Assembly (NCBI RefSeq): GCF_001010355.1
Contig: NZ_JPLA01000026.1
Span: 62,001 to 126,000, forward strand
Direction: 5' to 3'
Source of the DNA: Dyella japonica DSM 16301
GTDB taxonomy: Bacteria > Pseudomonadota > Gammaproteobacteria > Xanthomonadales > Rhodanobacteraceae
Length of the DNA: 64,000 bases
Shown here: piece by piece, positions 53,463 to 62,466 of the stretch
Layout of the letters: each line of letters opens with the position of its first letter
Position numbering within the stretch: the stretch's first letter is position 1
The notes under the pieces: model-generated
Seen by the model: only the letters and a program-made list of their open reading frames with translations
Databases searched by the model: none
Told to the model about the DNA's origin: nothing
Made by a program: the position numbers and the translations under genes

Positions 53463-55022
53463 TTACGAGCTGCACGACAGCATCGAACAGCCCGCCTTGT
53501 GCATCGCCCAGGCGGGCCGCTTCGCGGCGTAGTGTTCGCGTCCGGGCTGATCGTCGTAAGGTCGACGCATCACCTCGAGCAGTTCGTGGATGCCGCTGTA
53601 GTCGCCTTGCATCGCCAGATCAATCGCTTCCTGCGCGAGATAATTGCGCAGCACATAACGCGGATTGGCGGCGTGCATGCGCGAACGGCGCTGCTGACCC
53701 GTGAGAGCGTCGCGGCGCGCGCGTGCCGCATAGCCATCCAGCCACAGCTGGAACGCCGGCTCGCTTGCCTGCCGCTTGGCGTCGTCATAGAACGCTTCAT
53801 GCAACGGCGCCAATGAAGGCTGGACCGGATCGACGTCCGCCAGCGCGAGGAAGAACAGCGTCATGTCCACTTCCGCGTCGCTCAGCAGCGCATACAACTC
53901 GCGCATGAGCTCGACGTCGCCCTCTTCGCAGGACGCAAAGCCGAGCTTGGCCGCGATCATCTCGCGATCGGCCTGGGCATACACCGCTGCATAACGATCG
54001 AGCCCCGCCTGCAGGTGCTCGGTGCCGCTGAACAGCGGCGCCAGCGCCATGGCCAGGCGGCTGAGGTTCCACCACGCCACGTTCGGCTGCTGGCCGTAGC
54101 GATAGCGGCGACGGCCTGCATCGGTGGTGTTGGGCGTCCACTCCGGATCGAAGTTGTCGACCCAACCGTACGGACCGTAGTCGATGGTCAGTCCGAGGAT
54201 GGACATGTTGTCGGTATTCATCACGCCGTGCACAAAGCCCACGCGCATCCAGTGGCTGACCATCAGCGCGGTGCGTTCGCAGACCTGCGCGAACCACTGG
54301 GCATACAGCGCCTCGCCCTCGCCGCGGCATTCGGGAAAATCGCGCGCGATGGTGAAATCCACCAGCTGCCGCAACAGCGCCGTGTCGCCTCGCGCCGCCG
54401 GCAACTCGAAATTGCCAAAGCGTACGAACGATGGCGCGACACGACACACGATGGCGCCCGGCTCCTGCTGCGGGTGTCCGTCGTAGAACATGTCGCGCAC
54501 CACCGAGTCGCCGGTCACCACCAGGCTGAGTGCGCGCGTGGTGGGCACACCCAGGTGATGCATCGCCTCGCTGCACAGGAACTCGCGAATGGAGGAACGC
54601 AGCACGGCGCGTCCGTCCGCGCCGCGCGAATACGGTGTCGGTCCCGCGCCTTTGAGCTGCAGCTCCCAGCGCCGGCCCTCGCGCGTGAGCACTTCGCCCA
54701 GCGAAATCGCACGCCCGTCGCCCAGCTGATCCGCCCACACGCCGAACTGATGGCCGCCGTAATTGGCCGCGAAGGGCTGCATGCCAGCGAGCAGCGCATT
54801 GCCGCCCAGCACCTGTGCAAACTCGGGACTTTCCAGGTCGGCGGCGTCCAGGCCCAGGGCCTGCGCCATCTCCGGCGACCATGCCACCACGCGTGGCGAT
54901 CGCACCGGTGTGGGCTCCAGGCGGGAGTACAAGGCGCCCAGCACCTGACGCTGGCGGGAACCTTGTTCAGGATCGCCCGGCAGGTCGCGCACGAAGGCGT
55001 TGTCGAAGTTCAAATCAGACAT
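53463..55022 (-). CDS. selO: SelO/YdiU protein adenylyltransferase
   Basis: A 519-residue pseudokinase-fold AMPylase that modifies redox proteins. [39 protein letters not shown] (the catalytic Asn/Asp region) and [20 protein letters not shown] fit the family. The C-terminus ends CSMLSCSS, with a Cys in the position of the selenocysteine of animal SelO, the normal bacterial form. I use the ATG giving [10 protein letters not shown]; a 5-codon longer start exists. In E. coli it protects from oxidative stress; here trxC is the next gene. Confidence 0.93.
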   Translation of the reverse strand: MSDLNFDNAFVRDLPGDPEQGSRQRQVLGALYSRLEPTPVRSPRVVAWSPEMAQALGLDAADLESPEFAQVLGGNALLAGMQPFAANYGGHQFGVWADQLGDGRAISLGEVLTREGRRWELQLKGAGPTPYSRGADGRAVLRSSIREFLCSEAMHHLGVPTTRALSLVVTGDSVVRDMFYDGHPQQEPGAIVCRVAPSFVRFGNFELPAARGDTALLRQLVDFTIARDFPECRGEGEALYAQWFAQVCERTALMVSHWMRVGFVHGVMNTDNMSILGLTIDYGPYGWVDNFDPEWTPNTTDAGRRRYRYGQQPNVAWWNLSRLAMALAPLFSGTEHLQAGLDRYAAVYAQADREMIAAKLGFASCEEGDVELMRELYALLSDAEVDMTLFFLALADVDPVQPSLAPLHEAFYDDAKRQASEPAFQLWLDGYAARARRDALTGQQRRSRMHAANPRYVLRNYLAQEAIDLAMQGDYSGIHELLEVMRRPYDDQPGREHYAAKRPAWAMHKAGCSMLSCSS

Positions 55023-55181
55023 GGCGTGGCCGTGCAAAAAGCGGGAATGGAAGCGCTGTTGCGCGCCATGGAAAAGCGTGCTTTCGCGGGAAAATCGCAG
55101 AACATTGCGCTATTCACCTTTGTGAAGAACATGACGCTAGCTTGCTTTGAACTTAAGACGAATTTCATGGCCTATTGGCAT

Positions 55182-55211
55182 TTGTGTATCGCCCGTGAAG
55201 CTGCTTATATG
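55182..55211 (+). promoter_or_regulatory. Candidate promoter for small gene at 55.25 kb
   Basis: TTGTGT (55182-55187), an 18-bp spacer and TATATG (55206-55211) lie in an AT-richer stretch. This is in the 454-bp gap between selO and the rsuA-like gene; apart from the small gene below, the rest of that gap shows only the AT-rich stretch upstream of selO. Confidence 0.4.
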
Positions 55212-55251
55212 TAGCCTGAACGGCCACGCAGGGGTGGTCCGGAGCTACGAC

Positions 55252-55452
55252 ATGCACATGCTTCTTGCCCGTTCTGCGTTAGAGCGCGGAATGCAGCTAG
55301 TAGCAGGGATGCTCAATCATCGGGACACGCAGGACGTCCGCCACCACAACGACCAGGACCGCAGCAATTTCCAGCTGGTGTCCTGGCAACCGGGCGCGCA
55401 CTCTCGCCGCGAGGACGAACTCGCGCGACGTCGCCGGCTTCCGTTCGGCTGA
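55252..55452 (+). CDS. Possible small basic protein, 66 residues
   Basis: The frame starts MHMLLARSALERGMQLVAGM and continues NHRDTQDVRHHNDQDRSN, then FQLVSWQPG and a basic ending RRRRLPFG. GGAG lies 7 nt before the ATG and a plausible promoter is 41 bp further upstream. No family is recognised, the third codon positions are less GC-rich in the first half, and it is convergent with the rsuA-like gene. It could be a real hypothetical protein or chance. Confidence 0.4.
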   Translation: MHMLLARSALERGMQLVAGMLNHRDTQDVRHHNDQDRSNFQLVSWQPGAHSRREDELARRRRLPFG

Positions 55453-55476
55453 AAACCGGGCGACGCTTCGCACGCA

Positions 55477-56190
55477 TCAATCACCTGTCGGTGTTGCAAA
55501 GATGCGCGCGATCTCGTGATCTTCAAGCGCACGCCATTCGCCCGGCGGCAGTCCGTCCAGCGTCAAGGCGCCCACGGATACTCGCGTCAACGTCTCCACG
55601 TGGTTGCCCACTGCGGCAAACATGCGCCTGGCCTGGTGATAACGGCCCTCAGTGAGCGTGAGACGCGCGCGGCGCGGTTCCAGCACCTGGAGGATGGCCG
55701 GTTCCAGCGGCTCGTTTTCTGATTCCAGCATCATCGTGCCGCTGGCGAACAGCGCGGTTTCGTCGCCGCGCAGATCGGATGCCAAGGTGGCCTCGTAGAC
55801 CTTGGCCACTTGCGCCTTGGGCGAAATGATCCGGTGCAGCAAGGCGCCGTCGTCGGTGAACAACAACAGGCCTGACGTCTCGCGATCTAGACGCCCCACC
55901 GTGGACAGTGCCGGATCGCGCACGCGATAGCGCGGCGGCAGCAGGTCGTACACCACGCGCCCCATGTCCTTGCGCGAGCAGGTGGCGCCCAGCGGCTTGT
56001 TCATCATGATCACCATGCCCGCCGGCGGATCGAGCGGCTCGTCGTCGATGCGGATGTGTTCGTGCGGCACCTTGTCGTCGGCGTAGAGCACCTCGCCATC
56101 GGGGTCGGTGATGCGGCCTTCGCGAAACATCGCCGTGACTTCCTTGCGGCTGCCATAGCCGAGGTTGGCAATCAGCTTGACCAGTTTCAT
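55477..56190 (-). CDS. RsuA/RluB/E/F-family pseudouridine synthase
   Basis: A 237-residue rRNA-modifying enzyme. An N-terminal S4 domain (MKLVKLIANLGYGSRKEV) is followed by the catalytic domain with GRLDRETSGLLLFTDDG, where Asp102 is catalytic, and MMNKPLGATCSRKD. The size and shape suggest a 16S-type RsuA-like protein, but the target nucleotide is not readable. Its ATG overlaps the rsmC stop (ATGA), so it is translated with that methyltransferase. Confidence 0.92.
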   Translation of the reverse strand: MKLVKLIANLGYGSRKEVTAMFREGRITDPDGEVLYADDKVPHEHIRIDDEPLDPPAGMVIMMNKPLGATCSRKDMGRVVYDLLPPRYRVRDPALSTVGRLDRETSGLLLFTDDGALLHRIISPKAQVAKVYEATLASDLRGDETALFASGTMMLESENEPLEPAILQVLEPRRARLTLTEGRYHQARRMFAAVGNHVETLTRVSVGALTLDGLPPGEWRALEDHEIARIFATPTGD

Positions 56191-57254
56191 GCGCGCACTC
56201 CGCGTGCTTCGATCACTTTGAACCCGTCCTGCGTAACCACGGTGCGTACCTCATTGAAACGTGCGGCCAGGGTGGCCTCATAGGGAAGATGGCGATTGGC
56301 CACCAGCCAGAACCTGCCATGGGGCAGCAAGGCGTTGGCGGCGACATCGATGAAGGCGCGACCCAGCTCGGGAAGATCGGCGCGCCCTTGATGAAACGGC
56401 GGGTTGCTCACGATGGCGTCGTAGCGTCGCGGCAATCCCTCGGTGACGTCGTGCCAGTGCACGGCACAGGCCACATCGCGAGCGATGCCCTGTCGCGCAC
56501 GCGCCAGATTCTGCTGCGCCGGTGCCAGCGCACGCGCCTCGGCTTCGAACAGGTCGATCGACGCCACCGCGGGACAGCGCGCCAGCAGCTGGGCCGACAG
56601 ATAGCCATAGCCGGCGCCCAGATCCGCCACGCTGCCGGCCAGATCGGCGGGCAGATGCGCCGCCAGCAAGGCGGAAGCCGTATCCACGCGATCCCAGGCG
56701 AACAGACCGGGTCGGCTGACGAAGCCGGCCTCGTTGAGACGTGGTGCGTCCAGCGACGCCCAGCTCTCCAGCAGCTCGAGATTCACCTGCGAACCCAGCG
56801 GCTGGGTCCAGAACACGCGGCACTTGTGCTTGGACAGCTGGCTGAGCGGCCCGGCCACGCTGGCCAGATCGCCTTCAGCCGATTTGGCGCCTTCGGCGTT
56901 GGGCACGGCGGCAAGCACCACGCCACCGTCCGCGGCGCGGTGAATGGCCTGCGCGAACAAGGCACGGGCCTCGTCGCGCTGGCGCGGCGGCAACACCAGC
57001 ACCAGCGGATAGCGTTCCGCCCCGCCCGGTGGCGCCACCGTGAGACCACTGCGTGTCAGCGCCTCGGCGAATGGCTTGAAGCTTTGCTCGCACACCCACG
57101 ATTTGCGCGCCATCTCGCGCAGCCGAAAACCATCGCGGGCGCGCAGGAACAGCACGCGTCCGTCGGCGGGTGGCATCAGTGCGCCCGTTTCCAGGGGCAC
57201 GAACAAGGCCTCCAGTGCCGCGTCATGGGCTGCGGGAGAGAAAGCGACGGGCAT
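56187..57254 (-). CDS. rsmC: 16S rRNA m2G methyltransferase, RsmC-like
   Basis: A 355-residue class I SAM methyltransferase with two domains. The catalytic half has VADLGAGYGYLS (SAM site, about 209-220) and SNPPFHQG (NPPF, 284-287), which is the guanine-N2 type motif of RsmC and RlmG. The N-terminal half is the degenerate methyltransferase-like domain typical of RsmC. The name is moderately sure, since RlmG is a close alternative. It is the middle gene of a probable rluA-like/rsmC/rsuA-like operon. Confidence 0.88.
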   Translation of the reverse strand: MPVAFSPAAHDAALEALFVPLETGALMPPADGRVLFLRARDGFRLREMARKSWVCEQSFKPFAEALTRSGLTVAPPGGAERYPLVLVLPPRQRDEARALFAQAIHRAADGGVVLAAVPNAEGAKSAEGDLASVAGPLSQLSKHKCRVFWTQPLGSQVNLELLESWASLDAPRLNEAGFVSRPGLFAWDRVDTASALLAAHLPADLAGSVADLGAGYGYLSAQLLARCPAVASIDLFEAEARALAPAQQNLARARQGIARDVACAVHWHDVTEGLPRRYDAIVSNPPFHQGRADLPELGRAFIDVAANALLPHGRFWLVANRHLPYEATLAARFNEVRTVVTQDGFKVIEARGVRA

Positions 57255-57307
57255 CGGACAGACGGTCCTTGGGCTGGGCGCCCTATGTTACCAACCGGCG
57301 CGCACCC

Positions 57308-58186
57308 TCATTCAGGCGAGAGCAGCTCCAGCTCGCTGACGAACTCCCGTGGCATGCCGCTGATCGGATCGACGAAGTGCAGCCGGCGGGCCAGCAGCTG
57401 CAGCGGTCGGGCGTGGTCGTCCGGTTGCGGCTCGGGCAGGTCCGGGTAGAACGGGTCGTGCAGGATCGGCGCGCCCAGCGCGGCCATATGCACGCGCAGC
57501 TGATGCTTCTTGCCGGTGACCGGCTCCAGCGCATAGCGCCAATGCATGGGGTGGCGTTCGAGCACTTCGATCCGGGTTTCGCTGTTGGGTTCGCCCGCCA
57601 CTTCGTGCATGCGGAAAAACGGCTCACCCGCCGCGATACGGGATCGCCTCACCTGAGGGAACGCCAACCCGGGCAGCGGGGCCGCCCAGGCTTCGTAGTG
57701 CTTGCTGATGCGACGCTGGCGAAACAGCGCCTGATACGCGTCGCGGCTGGCGGGATCGGCGGAGAACATCACCAGCCCGGCGGTGTGCCGGTCGATGCGG
57801 TGCAGCGGCACCAGCGCCGGGTTGTCCAGGGTCCGGATCAGCCGCGCCAGCACCGTTTGTTCCACGAAGCCGCCCGCGGGCGTCACCGGCAGAAAGTGCG
57901 GCTTGTCCACCACCACCAGGTGGGTGTCGACATGCAACAAGGTTTCGTGAAAGGGGATGGGTGTTTCCTGCGGCACTTCGCGGAAATAGCGCACGCACAG
58001 CCCCACGCGGTACGGCGCATCGACGCCGAGCGGCTGCCCCGCCTCATCGAGCACGCGGCCGCGGGCGAAGCGGTCCTGCCACACGCTTCGTTCGATACGG
58101 GGAAACAGCGCACACAGTCCGTCCAGCACCGTGCCCCATGATCCCTGGGGCAAGTGCACCGTGCTGGCAGTGGGAGGAACGGACAT
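57308..58186 (-). CDS. RluA-family pseudouridine synthase
   Basis: A 292-residue enzyme with the RluA signature LHRIDRHTAGLVM, where Asp132 is catalytic, preceded by VVVDKPHFLPVTP and followed by KKHQLRVHMAALGAPILHD. The short N-terminal region is related to the S4-like part but divergent. The target RNA site is unknown. The start giving MSVPPTAS is chosen over an upstream extension. It is 53 bp upstream of the rsmC gene on the same strand. Confidence 0.9.
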   Translation of the reverse strand: MSVPPTASTVHLPQGSWGTVLDGLCALFPRIERSVWQDRFARGRVLDEAGQPLGVDAPYRVGLCVRYFREVPQETPIPFHETLLHVDTHLVVVDKPHFLPVTPAGGFVEQTVLARLIRTLDNPALVPLHRIDRHTAGLVMFSADPASRDAYQALFRQRRISKHYEAWAAPLPGLAFPQVRRSRIAAGEPFFRMHEVAGEPNSETRIEVLERHPMHWRYALEPVTGKKHQLRVHMAALGAPILHDPFYPDLPEPQPDDHARPLQLLARRLHFVDPISGMPREFVSELELLSPE

Positions 58187-58398
58187 CGGGCAACTCCGCA
58201 TCGACGAACAGCAGCTTAGACCGCGACGGTCATTTTGCCGCGAAAGCGCCGCGACACCGCCAGGGCCCAAAGTCATCGATAGGCCTTACGGCGTACACCG
58301 TTCCAAGGTGTGAGCCGTTGGATAAACTCATTCCACCACGGGTTCGGCACCCGGGCATGGCGCCACCAGAGCGCGCCGATCACCAGACGAGGCAGCAC

Positions 58399-60411
58399 AT
58401 GGATCACGCTCCGCACGCGCTCACTTCGAAACGGCCACGCACCTGGCGGCGCGCTGCGTGGCTGGCCGCGCTGGCGTGCCTGGCCCTGCCGTCGCTGCAT
58501 GCGGCGACACTGGATCCGGCCGTGCTGCCCCAGGTGCAGGGCGCCACCTTCGAGGTGGTCATTCCCAAGCCGGTGAAGGACCCCTTGAGTTACGAGAAGC
58601 CGCTGCCGTTCGATCAGCTTCCGTACCAGCAGCGCACCGACAAGTACTACTCGGTCGGCACGGCGTTTGCGATTGGCGAGAACCGCTACGTCACCGCCGG
58701 CCACGTGCTCGCGGTGGGCATCGACAGCCTGATGGGCGAACCGGCCGTGCGCGATGCCAGCGGCCATGTCTATGCGATCGACAAGGTCACCCGTTATTCG
58801 CTGCATGAAGACTTCGTGGAGTTCTCGCTGAAGGATCCGCCCAAGGTGACGCCGCTGGCGGTGAACACCCAGCCGACCATGAACGAAGTGGTCTACGCGG
58901 TGGGCAATGCGCTGGGCACCGGCATCGTGATCCGCGACGGCCTGTACACCTCGCAGACGCCCGAGGAGCAGGACGGTCGCTGGAAGTGGCTGCGCTTCTC
59001 CGCCGCCGCCTCGCCGGGCAACAGCGGCGGTCCGCTGCTGGACAAGGATGGCAAGGTCATCGGCGTGGTGGTGATGAAGTCGCCCGACGAAAACCTCAAC
59101 TACGCGCTGCCGATCGACCTGGTCCTGAAGGCGCCCGCCAACCTCGGCCAGATCGACACGCGCGAGAGCTATCAGCTGGACGTGATCGAGGACAAGCACA
59201 CCGGTCCGTTCAAGGCGCAGTTCCCGCTGCCGAAGAGTTTTGCGGACTTCAGCGCGACCTACCAGAAACTGCACAACGACGACGTCGACCAGAAACTGCA
59301 TGCCCTGCTGGCCGAGAACGCCGCCACCATGTTTCCCAACGGCCAGGGCGCGAACCGGCTGTTGCATGTCAATTCCGATCTGAGCCCCTTCCCGACCCTG
59401 CTCCACCGCAACAGCAACGGCAACTGGGTCAGTGCCCGGGCGAACGAGAACAAGGCCCAGCTGCCGCACAACGGTTTCATCAGCCGTGCGCTGGTGGGGC
59501 AGCAGGTGATGTTTCATCTGCGCAAGCCTGACGACGTCACCAGCAAGCAGCTGTATGGCGATTCCAAGCTGTTCATGGATCTGCTGCTGAAGGGTGCACC
59601 GATGCAGCGGCGCGTCGGCTCCGAGCTGGTGAAGATCACCTCGCTGGGCCCGCCGTCGCTGGAACGTGATTACACCGACGCCTATCAGCGCCACTGGCAG
59701 ATCCGCGAATGGCCGATGGCGTACGACAACCAGCTGGTGATCGTCTTCCTGCTGCCGGTGCCCGACGGCTATGCGGCGATGGGCCGTGTCACCGAGAACC
59801 GCACCGAACACGAAGACATGTCCGACCTGAAGCAGCTGGCCAACTTCGTCGACGTGTCCTATAGCGGCACGCTGGCGCAGTGGAAGGAATTCCTGGCCAA
59901 TACCGCGCTGCTGCCCAGCGTGCTATCCGACATCGCCATCCGCTTCGACTATGGCGACGACTTCAAGTACCAGTCCAAGCGCCTGGGCTTCGCCTATACG
60001 CCGTCGCTGCAGAAGATCGATGCGGACAGCCAGCTGGTGCTGGGCATGTCCTACTTCCAGGATCACGGCAAGACGGTGTGGGATGTCTCCAAGGTGGAAG
60101 TGAAGTCCAACGTGGAGAACGCCGAGCACGTGATGGTCAATCGCCACGTCGCCCCCACCGACGATCTGGACGACAGCTTCCGCAACCACTGGGGCAAGAT
60201 CGTCCATCGCGATCACCCGGATGACGGCGTGCCGTACAGCGAAAACGACATGACCTATATCGGCACCGTGGGCGGCACCAAGACCAGCAGCGAGTCCAAG
60301 CCGGACGTGCTGTACACCGCGTTCTACGGCGTGGACGGCCCGCGCCCCGAGGATGCTATGAAGGGCAAGCTGAATTTGCTGATGGAAAAGCTGCAGGTCA
60401 ATGAGCATTGA
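58399..60411 (+). CDS. Large exported trypsin-like serine protease with unknown C-terminal region
   Basis: A 670-residue exported protein. A signal peptide (about 18-36, LAALACLALPSLHA) leads to a trypsin-like domain of about 80-240: His102 (VTAGHVL), Asp138 (LHEDFV) and Ser209 (SPGNSGGPLL) form a complete triad. The remaining 430 residues are not a domain I recognise; they contain no PDZ signature, and segments such as YKQLHNDDVDQKL repeat no motif. The start ATG follows GAGG. A long upstream frame is rejected. The C-terminal part could be a substrate-binding or chaperone-like region. Confidence 0.85.
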   Translation: MDHAPHALTSKRPRTWRRAAWLAALACLALPSLHAATLDPAVLPQVQGATFEVVIPKPVKDPLSYEKPLPFDQLPYQQRTDKYYSVGTAFAIGENRYVTAGHVLAVGIDSLMGEPAVRDASGHVYAIDKVTRYSLHEDFVEFSLKDPPKVTPLAVNTQPTMNEVVYAVGNALGTGIVIRDGLYTSQTPEEQDGRWKWLRFSAAASPGNSGGPLLDKDGKVIGVVVMKSPDENLNYALPIDLVLKAPANLGQIDTRESYQLDVIEDKHTGPFKAQFPLPKSFADFSATYQKLHNDDVDQKLHALLAENAATMFPNGQGANRLLHVNSDLSPFPTLLHRNSNGNWVSARANENKAQLPHNGFISRALVGQQVMFHLRKPDDVTSKQLYGDSKLFMDLLLKGAPMQRRVGSELVKITSLGPPSLERDYTDAYQRHWQIREWPMAYDNQLVIVFLLPVPDGYAAMGRVTENRTEHEDMSDLKQLANFVDVSYSGTLAQWKEFLANTALLPSVLSDIAIRFDYGDDFKYQSKRLGFAYTPSLQKIDADSQLVLGMSYFQDHGKTVWDVSKVEVKSNVENAEHVMVNRHVAPTDDLDDSFRNHWGKIVHRDHPDDGVPYSENDMTYIGTVGGTKTSSESKPDVLYTAFYGVDGPRPEDAMKGKLNLLMEKLQVNEH

Positions 60412-60436
60412 GCAGTAGAGCCGGCGCGATGCGCCT

Positions 60437-60541
60437 GTAAAGCCGCTCGCTGCGCTCGCTGTAAACAGTAAATGGAGAGAGCAAAGCGCAACATGCGCGC
60501 GCCTGCTCTCTCCATTCACCACTTACAGCGAGCGGCTTTAC
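60437..60541. repeat. 105-bp imperfect inverted repeat (second repeat family)
   Basis: The left arm (60437-60483, GTAAAGCCGCTCGCTG then TGGAGAGAGCA) is largely matched by the right arm (60504-60541, read inverted), which lacks a 9-bp duplicated CGCTCGCTG and differs at a few positions. It is unrelated to the REP family and fills most of the 150-bp convergent gap between the protease and the MFS exporter. It could be a non-autonomous mobile element or bidirectional terminator. Confidence 0.85.
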
Positions 60542-60561
60542 AGACCGCAAAGCGGTCGGCT

Positions 60562-61830
60562 TCACCTGGGCTCAGTAATTTCCGTCTGCATTTCTACGTC
60601 CACCTCGGCCGAAGCAGTCAACGGCACTCGTGGCTGCGCAGTCAGATGCCGGTACCAGCGCCACGCCAGCCAGCCGGTCACCGTCAACGCGCTGGCACCC
60701 AGCGCCAGATACACCATGTGACCCGACAGCAGCGGCGACAGCACGCCGGCGACCACGGCGCACATCATCAAGCTACCGAAGGCCTGCACCGAAGACGCAC
60801 CGCCGCGACGCTGAGGAAAGCGATCCAGCAGCAACAGCGTGAGCGTCGGAAACGCCAGCTGCACGCCGATGCCATGCAGGACCAGCGGCAGCATCGACCA
60901 GGGCAAAACCGGCTCGCGGGTGACCAGCGCGATCAACAGATGCAGCCCGCAGGCGAGCAGCATCGAGGCGTAACCGAGGTTGACGGTATACGCGGCACTG
61001 CGGCGATGGGCGAGGCGTCCGGACATCCACGCGCCCGCCATCAGGCCTGCCACCGTCGGCAGGAACAGCCACGGGAAACCCTGCGCGGACAGATGCAGCA
61101 GATCGCGAATGATGTGCGGCGCCGAAGAGATGTACAGAAACAGGCCGGCAAAGTTCACCGAACAGGAAATCAGCAGCGGCCAGAACGGCCGGTCCTTGCC
61201 GAAATTGATATAGCCGCGCACCAGCGTGCCCGCGCGAAACGGCGTGCGCGCCTCGACCGGATGCGTTTCGTCGAGGAACAGCGCCAAGGCCGCCGCCAAC
61301 ACCAGGGTGAAACCCATCAGCACCCAGAAGATGCCGTGCCAGCCGTTGAGGAACAGCAACTGCGCGCCCACGATCGGCGCGATCACCGGCGCGATGCTGA
61401 AGATCATCATCACGCGCGACATCATCTGCTGCGCCGCGGGCCCCTCCAGGCTGTCGCGCACGATCGCGCGGCCCACCACCAAGCCGGCGCCGGCGCACGC
61501 GCCCTGCAGCGCGCGACAGCTCAGCAGCATCACGTAGGAGGTCGACAGCGCCGCGCCGGCGGAGGCCAGGGCGTAGACCAGCATGCCGGCGACGATCACC
61601 GGCTTGCGCCCGATCGCATCGGAGATCGCGCCGTGGAACAGGCTCATCACCGCATAGGTGATCAGGTACATGCTGATCATCTGCTGCAGGCCGGTGCTGT
61701 CCACGCCAAAGCGCGCGCCGATCAGCGGAAACGCCGGGAACACGGCGTCGATCGAAAACGGGCCGATCATCGACAGGCCCGCCAGCAGCAACGGCAGGCT
61801 GCGCCGGACAGGGCGCGGGATGGGGGTCAT
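60562..61830 (-). CDS. Bcr/CflA-family MFS drug exporter
   Basis: A 422-residue major facilitator with 12 predicted membrane spans. The signature between spans 2 and 3 appears as GAISDAIGRKPVIVAGMLVY, and the Bcr/CflA block SCRALQGACAGAGLVVGRAIVRD follows. Members export bicyclomycin, sulphonamides, chloramphenicol or small peptides; substrate unknown. The ATG giving MTPIPRPVRRS is chosen over an upstream ATG 15 codons away. It is divergent from the crcB transcription unit. Confidence 0.9.
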   Translation of the reverse strand: MTPIPRPVRRSLPLLLAGLSMIGPFSIDAVFPAFPLIGARFGVDSTGLQQMISMYLITYAVMSLFHGAISDAIGRKPVIVAGMLVYALASAGAALSTSYVMLLSCRALQGACAGAGLVVGRAIVRDSLEGPAAQQMMSRVMMIFSIAPVIAPIVGAQLLFLNGWHGIFWVLMGFTLVLAAALALFLDETHPVEARTPFRAGTLVRGYINFGKDRPFWPLLISCSVNFAGLFLYISSAPHIIRDLLHLSAQGFPWLFLPTVAGLMAGAWMSGRLAHRRSAAYTVNLGYASMLLACGLHLLIALVTREPVLPWSMLPLVLHGIGVQLAFPTLTLLLLDRFPQRRGGASSVQAFGSLMMCAVVAGVLSPLLSGHMVYLALGASALTVTGWLAWRWYRHLTAQPRVPLTASAEVDVEMQTEITEPR

Positions 61831-61890
61831 GGGCTTGGCATGGCGGGCGAGGTGCGGTGAGTATAGCGGTGCCATCCGCGCGGCTGAGCC

Positions 61891-61919
61891 ATGACGTTCG
61901 AGGGATCATGGGCTAGGAT
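61891..61919 (+). promoter_or_regulatory. Putative promoter of the fluoride-riboswitch operon
   Basis: ATGACG (61891-61896), a 17-bp spacer and TAGGAT (61914-61919) place the transcription start near 61926, immediately before the riboswitch. This geometry is what a riboswitch leader needs. Confidence 0.5.
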
Positions 61920-61927
61920 GAATGGCA

Positions 61928-61998
61928 CAGGAGATGGCATGCCTCCTGCCCCGGCCAAGGCCGCGGCGAACCACCTTCGGGTTGATGATGCCTGCACC
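61928..61998 (+). promoter_or_regulatory. Fluoride riboswitch (crcB motif)
   Basis: GGAGATGGCATGCCTCC at 61930-61946 matches the 5' stem and loop of the crcB motif, and GTTGATGATGCCTGC at 61981-61995 the conserved 3' strand (GNTGATGATGCCT). Between them a GC-rich region and AACC-...-GGTT provide the pseudoknot-bearing arms. It lies 76 bp upstream of the crcB start, and fluoride binding should turn expression on. Confidence 0.9.
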
Positions 61999-62041
61999 GC
62001 CGGACTTTCCCGGGGCGCAGGTGCGTGCCTGTACCGGGGAG

Positions 62042-62065
62042 TCCTTCCGAAGTTCTTCAGAAGGA
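62042..62065 (+). promoter_or_regulatory. Hairpin that can hide the crcB ribosome site
   Basis: TCCTTC (62042-62047) is complementary to GAAGGA (62060-62065), which contains the AAGGAG ribosome site 8 nt before the GTG start. It is a plausible translational expression platform for the riboswitch. The switching partner strand has not been worked out. Confidence 0.5.
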
Positions 62066-62074
62066 GACGACAAC

Positions 62075-62458
62075 GTGGGCTTTACCGGTTTTCTCGCCGT
62101 CGGCGTGGGAGGCGTGCTGGGTTGCTGGCTGCGCTGGATGCTCGGCGTCATGTTCAACCCGCTGTTCCCCACCGTACCCCTGGGCACCCTCGCCGCCAAC
62201 CTGATCGGCGGCCTGCTGATGGGCGTGGTGCTGGGCGTATTCGATCACTTCCAGACCCTGCCGCCCGAACTTCGCCTGTTCGTCGCCACCGGCTTCCTGG
62301 GTGGACTGACCACGTTTTCCACCTTCTCGGCCGAGTCGACCACCCTGCTGCTGCGTGAGCAATATCTCTGGTTCGGCGGCCATCTGGCGCTGCACCTGGT
62401 CGGCTCGATCGCATTGACCGTGGCAGGTATCGCCATCACCCGCGCCGTATTGCGCTAG
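62075..62458 (+). CDS. crcB: Fluoride exporter CrcB/FluC
   Basis: A 127-residue four-span protein forming a dimeric fluoride channel in the inner membrane. GVGGVLGCWLRW is the N-terminal motif, Asn42 lies in TLAANLIGG, and GGLTTFSTFS (76-85) is the fluoride-lining TM3 segment. The start is GTG after AAGGAG with 8-nt spacing. The upstream ATG at 61922 is inside the riboswitch region and would add an unrelated 51-residue head, so it is rejected. Stop is 8 bp before the DUF190 gene. Confidence 0.96.
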   Translation: MGFTGFLAVGVGGVLGCWLRWMLGVMFNPLFPTVPLGTLAANLIGGLLMGVVLGVFDHFQTLPPELRLFVATGFLGGLTTFSTFSAESTTLLLREQYLWFGGHLALHLVGSIALTVAGIAITRAVLR

Positions 62459-62466
62459 GAGGACGT

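Noticed and set aside
61922-62074. ATG start of crcB at 61922
   Set aside because: It falls at the riboswitch and gives a 51-residue head without family similarity. The GTG at 62075 after AAGGAG matches CrcB.
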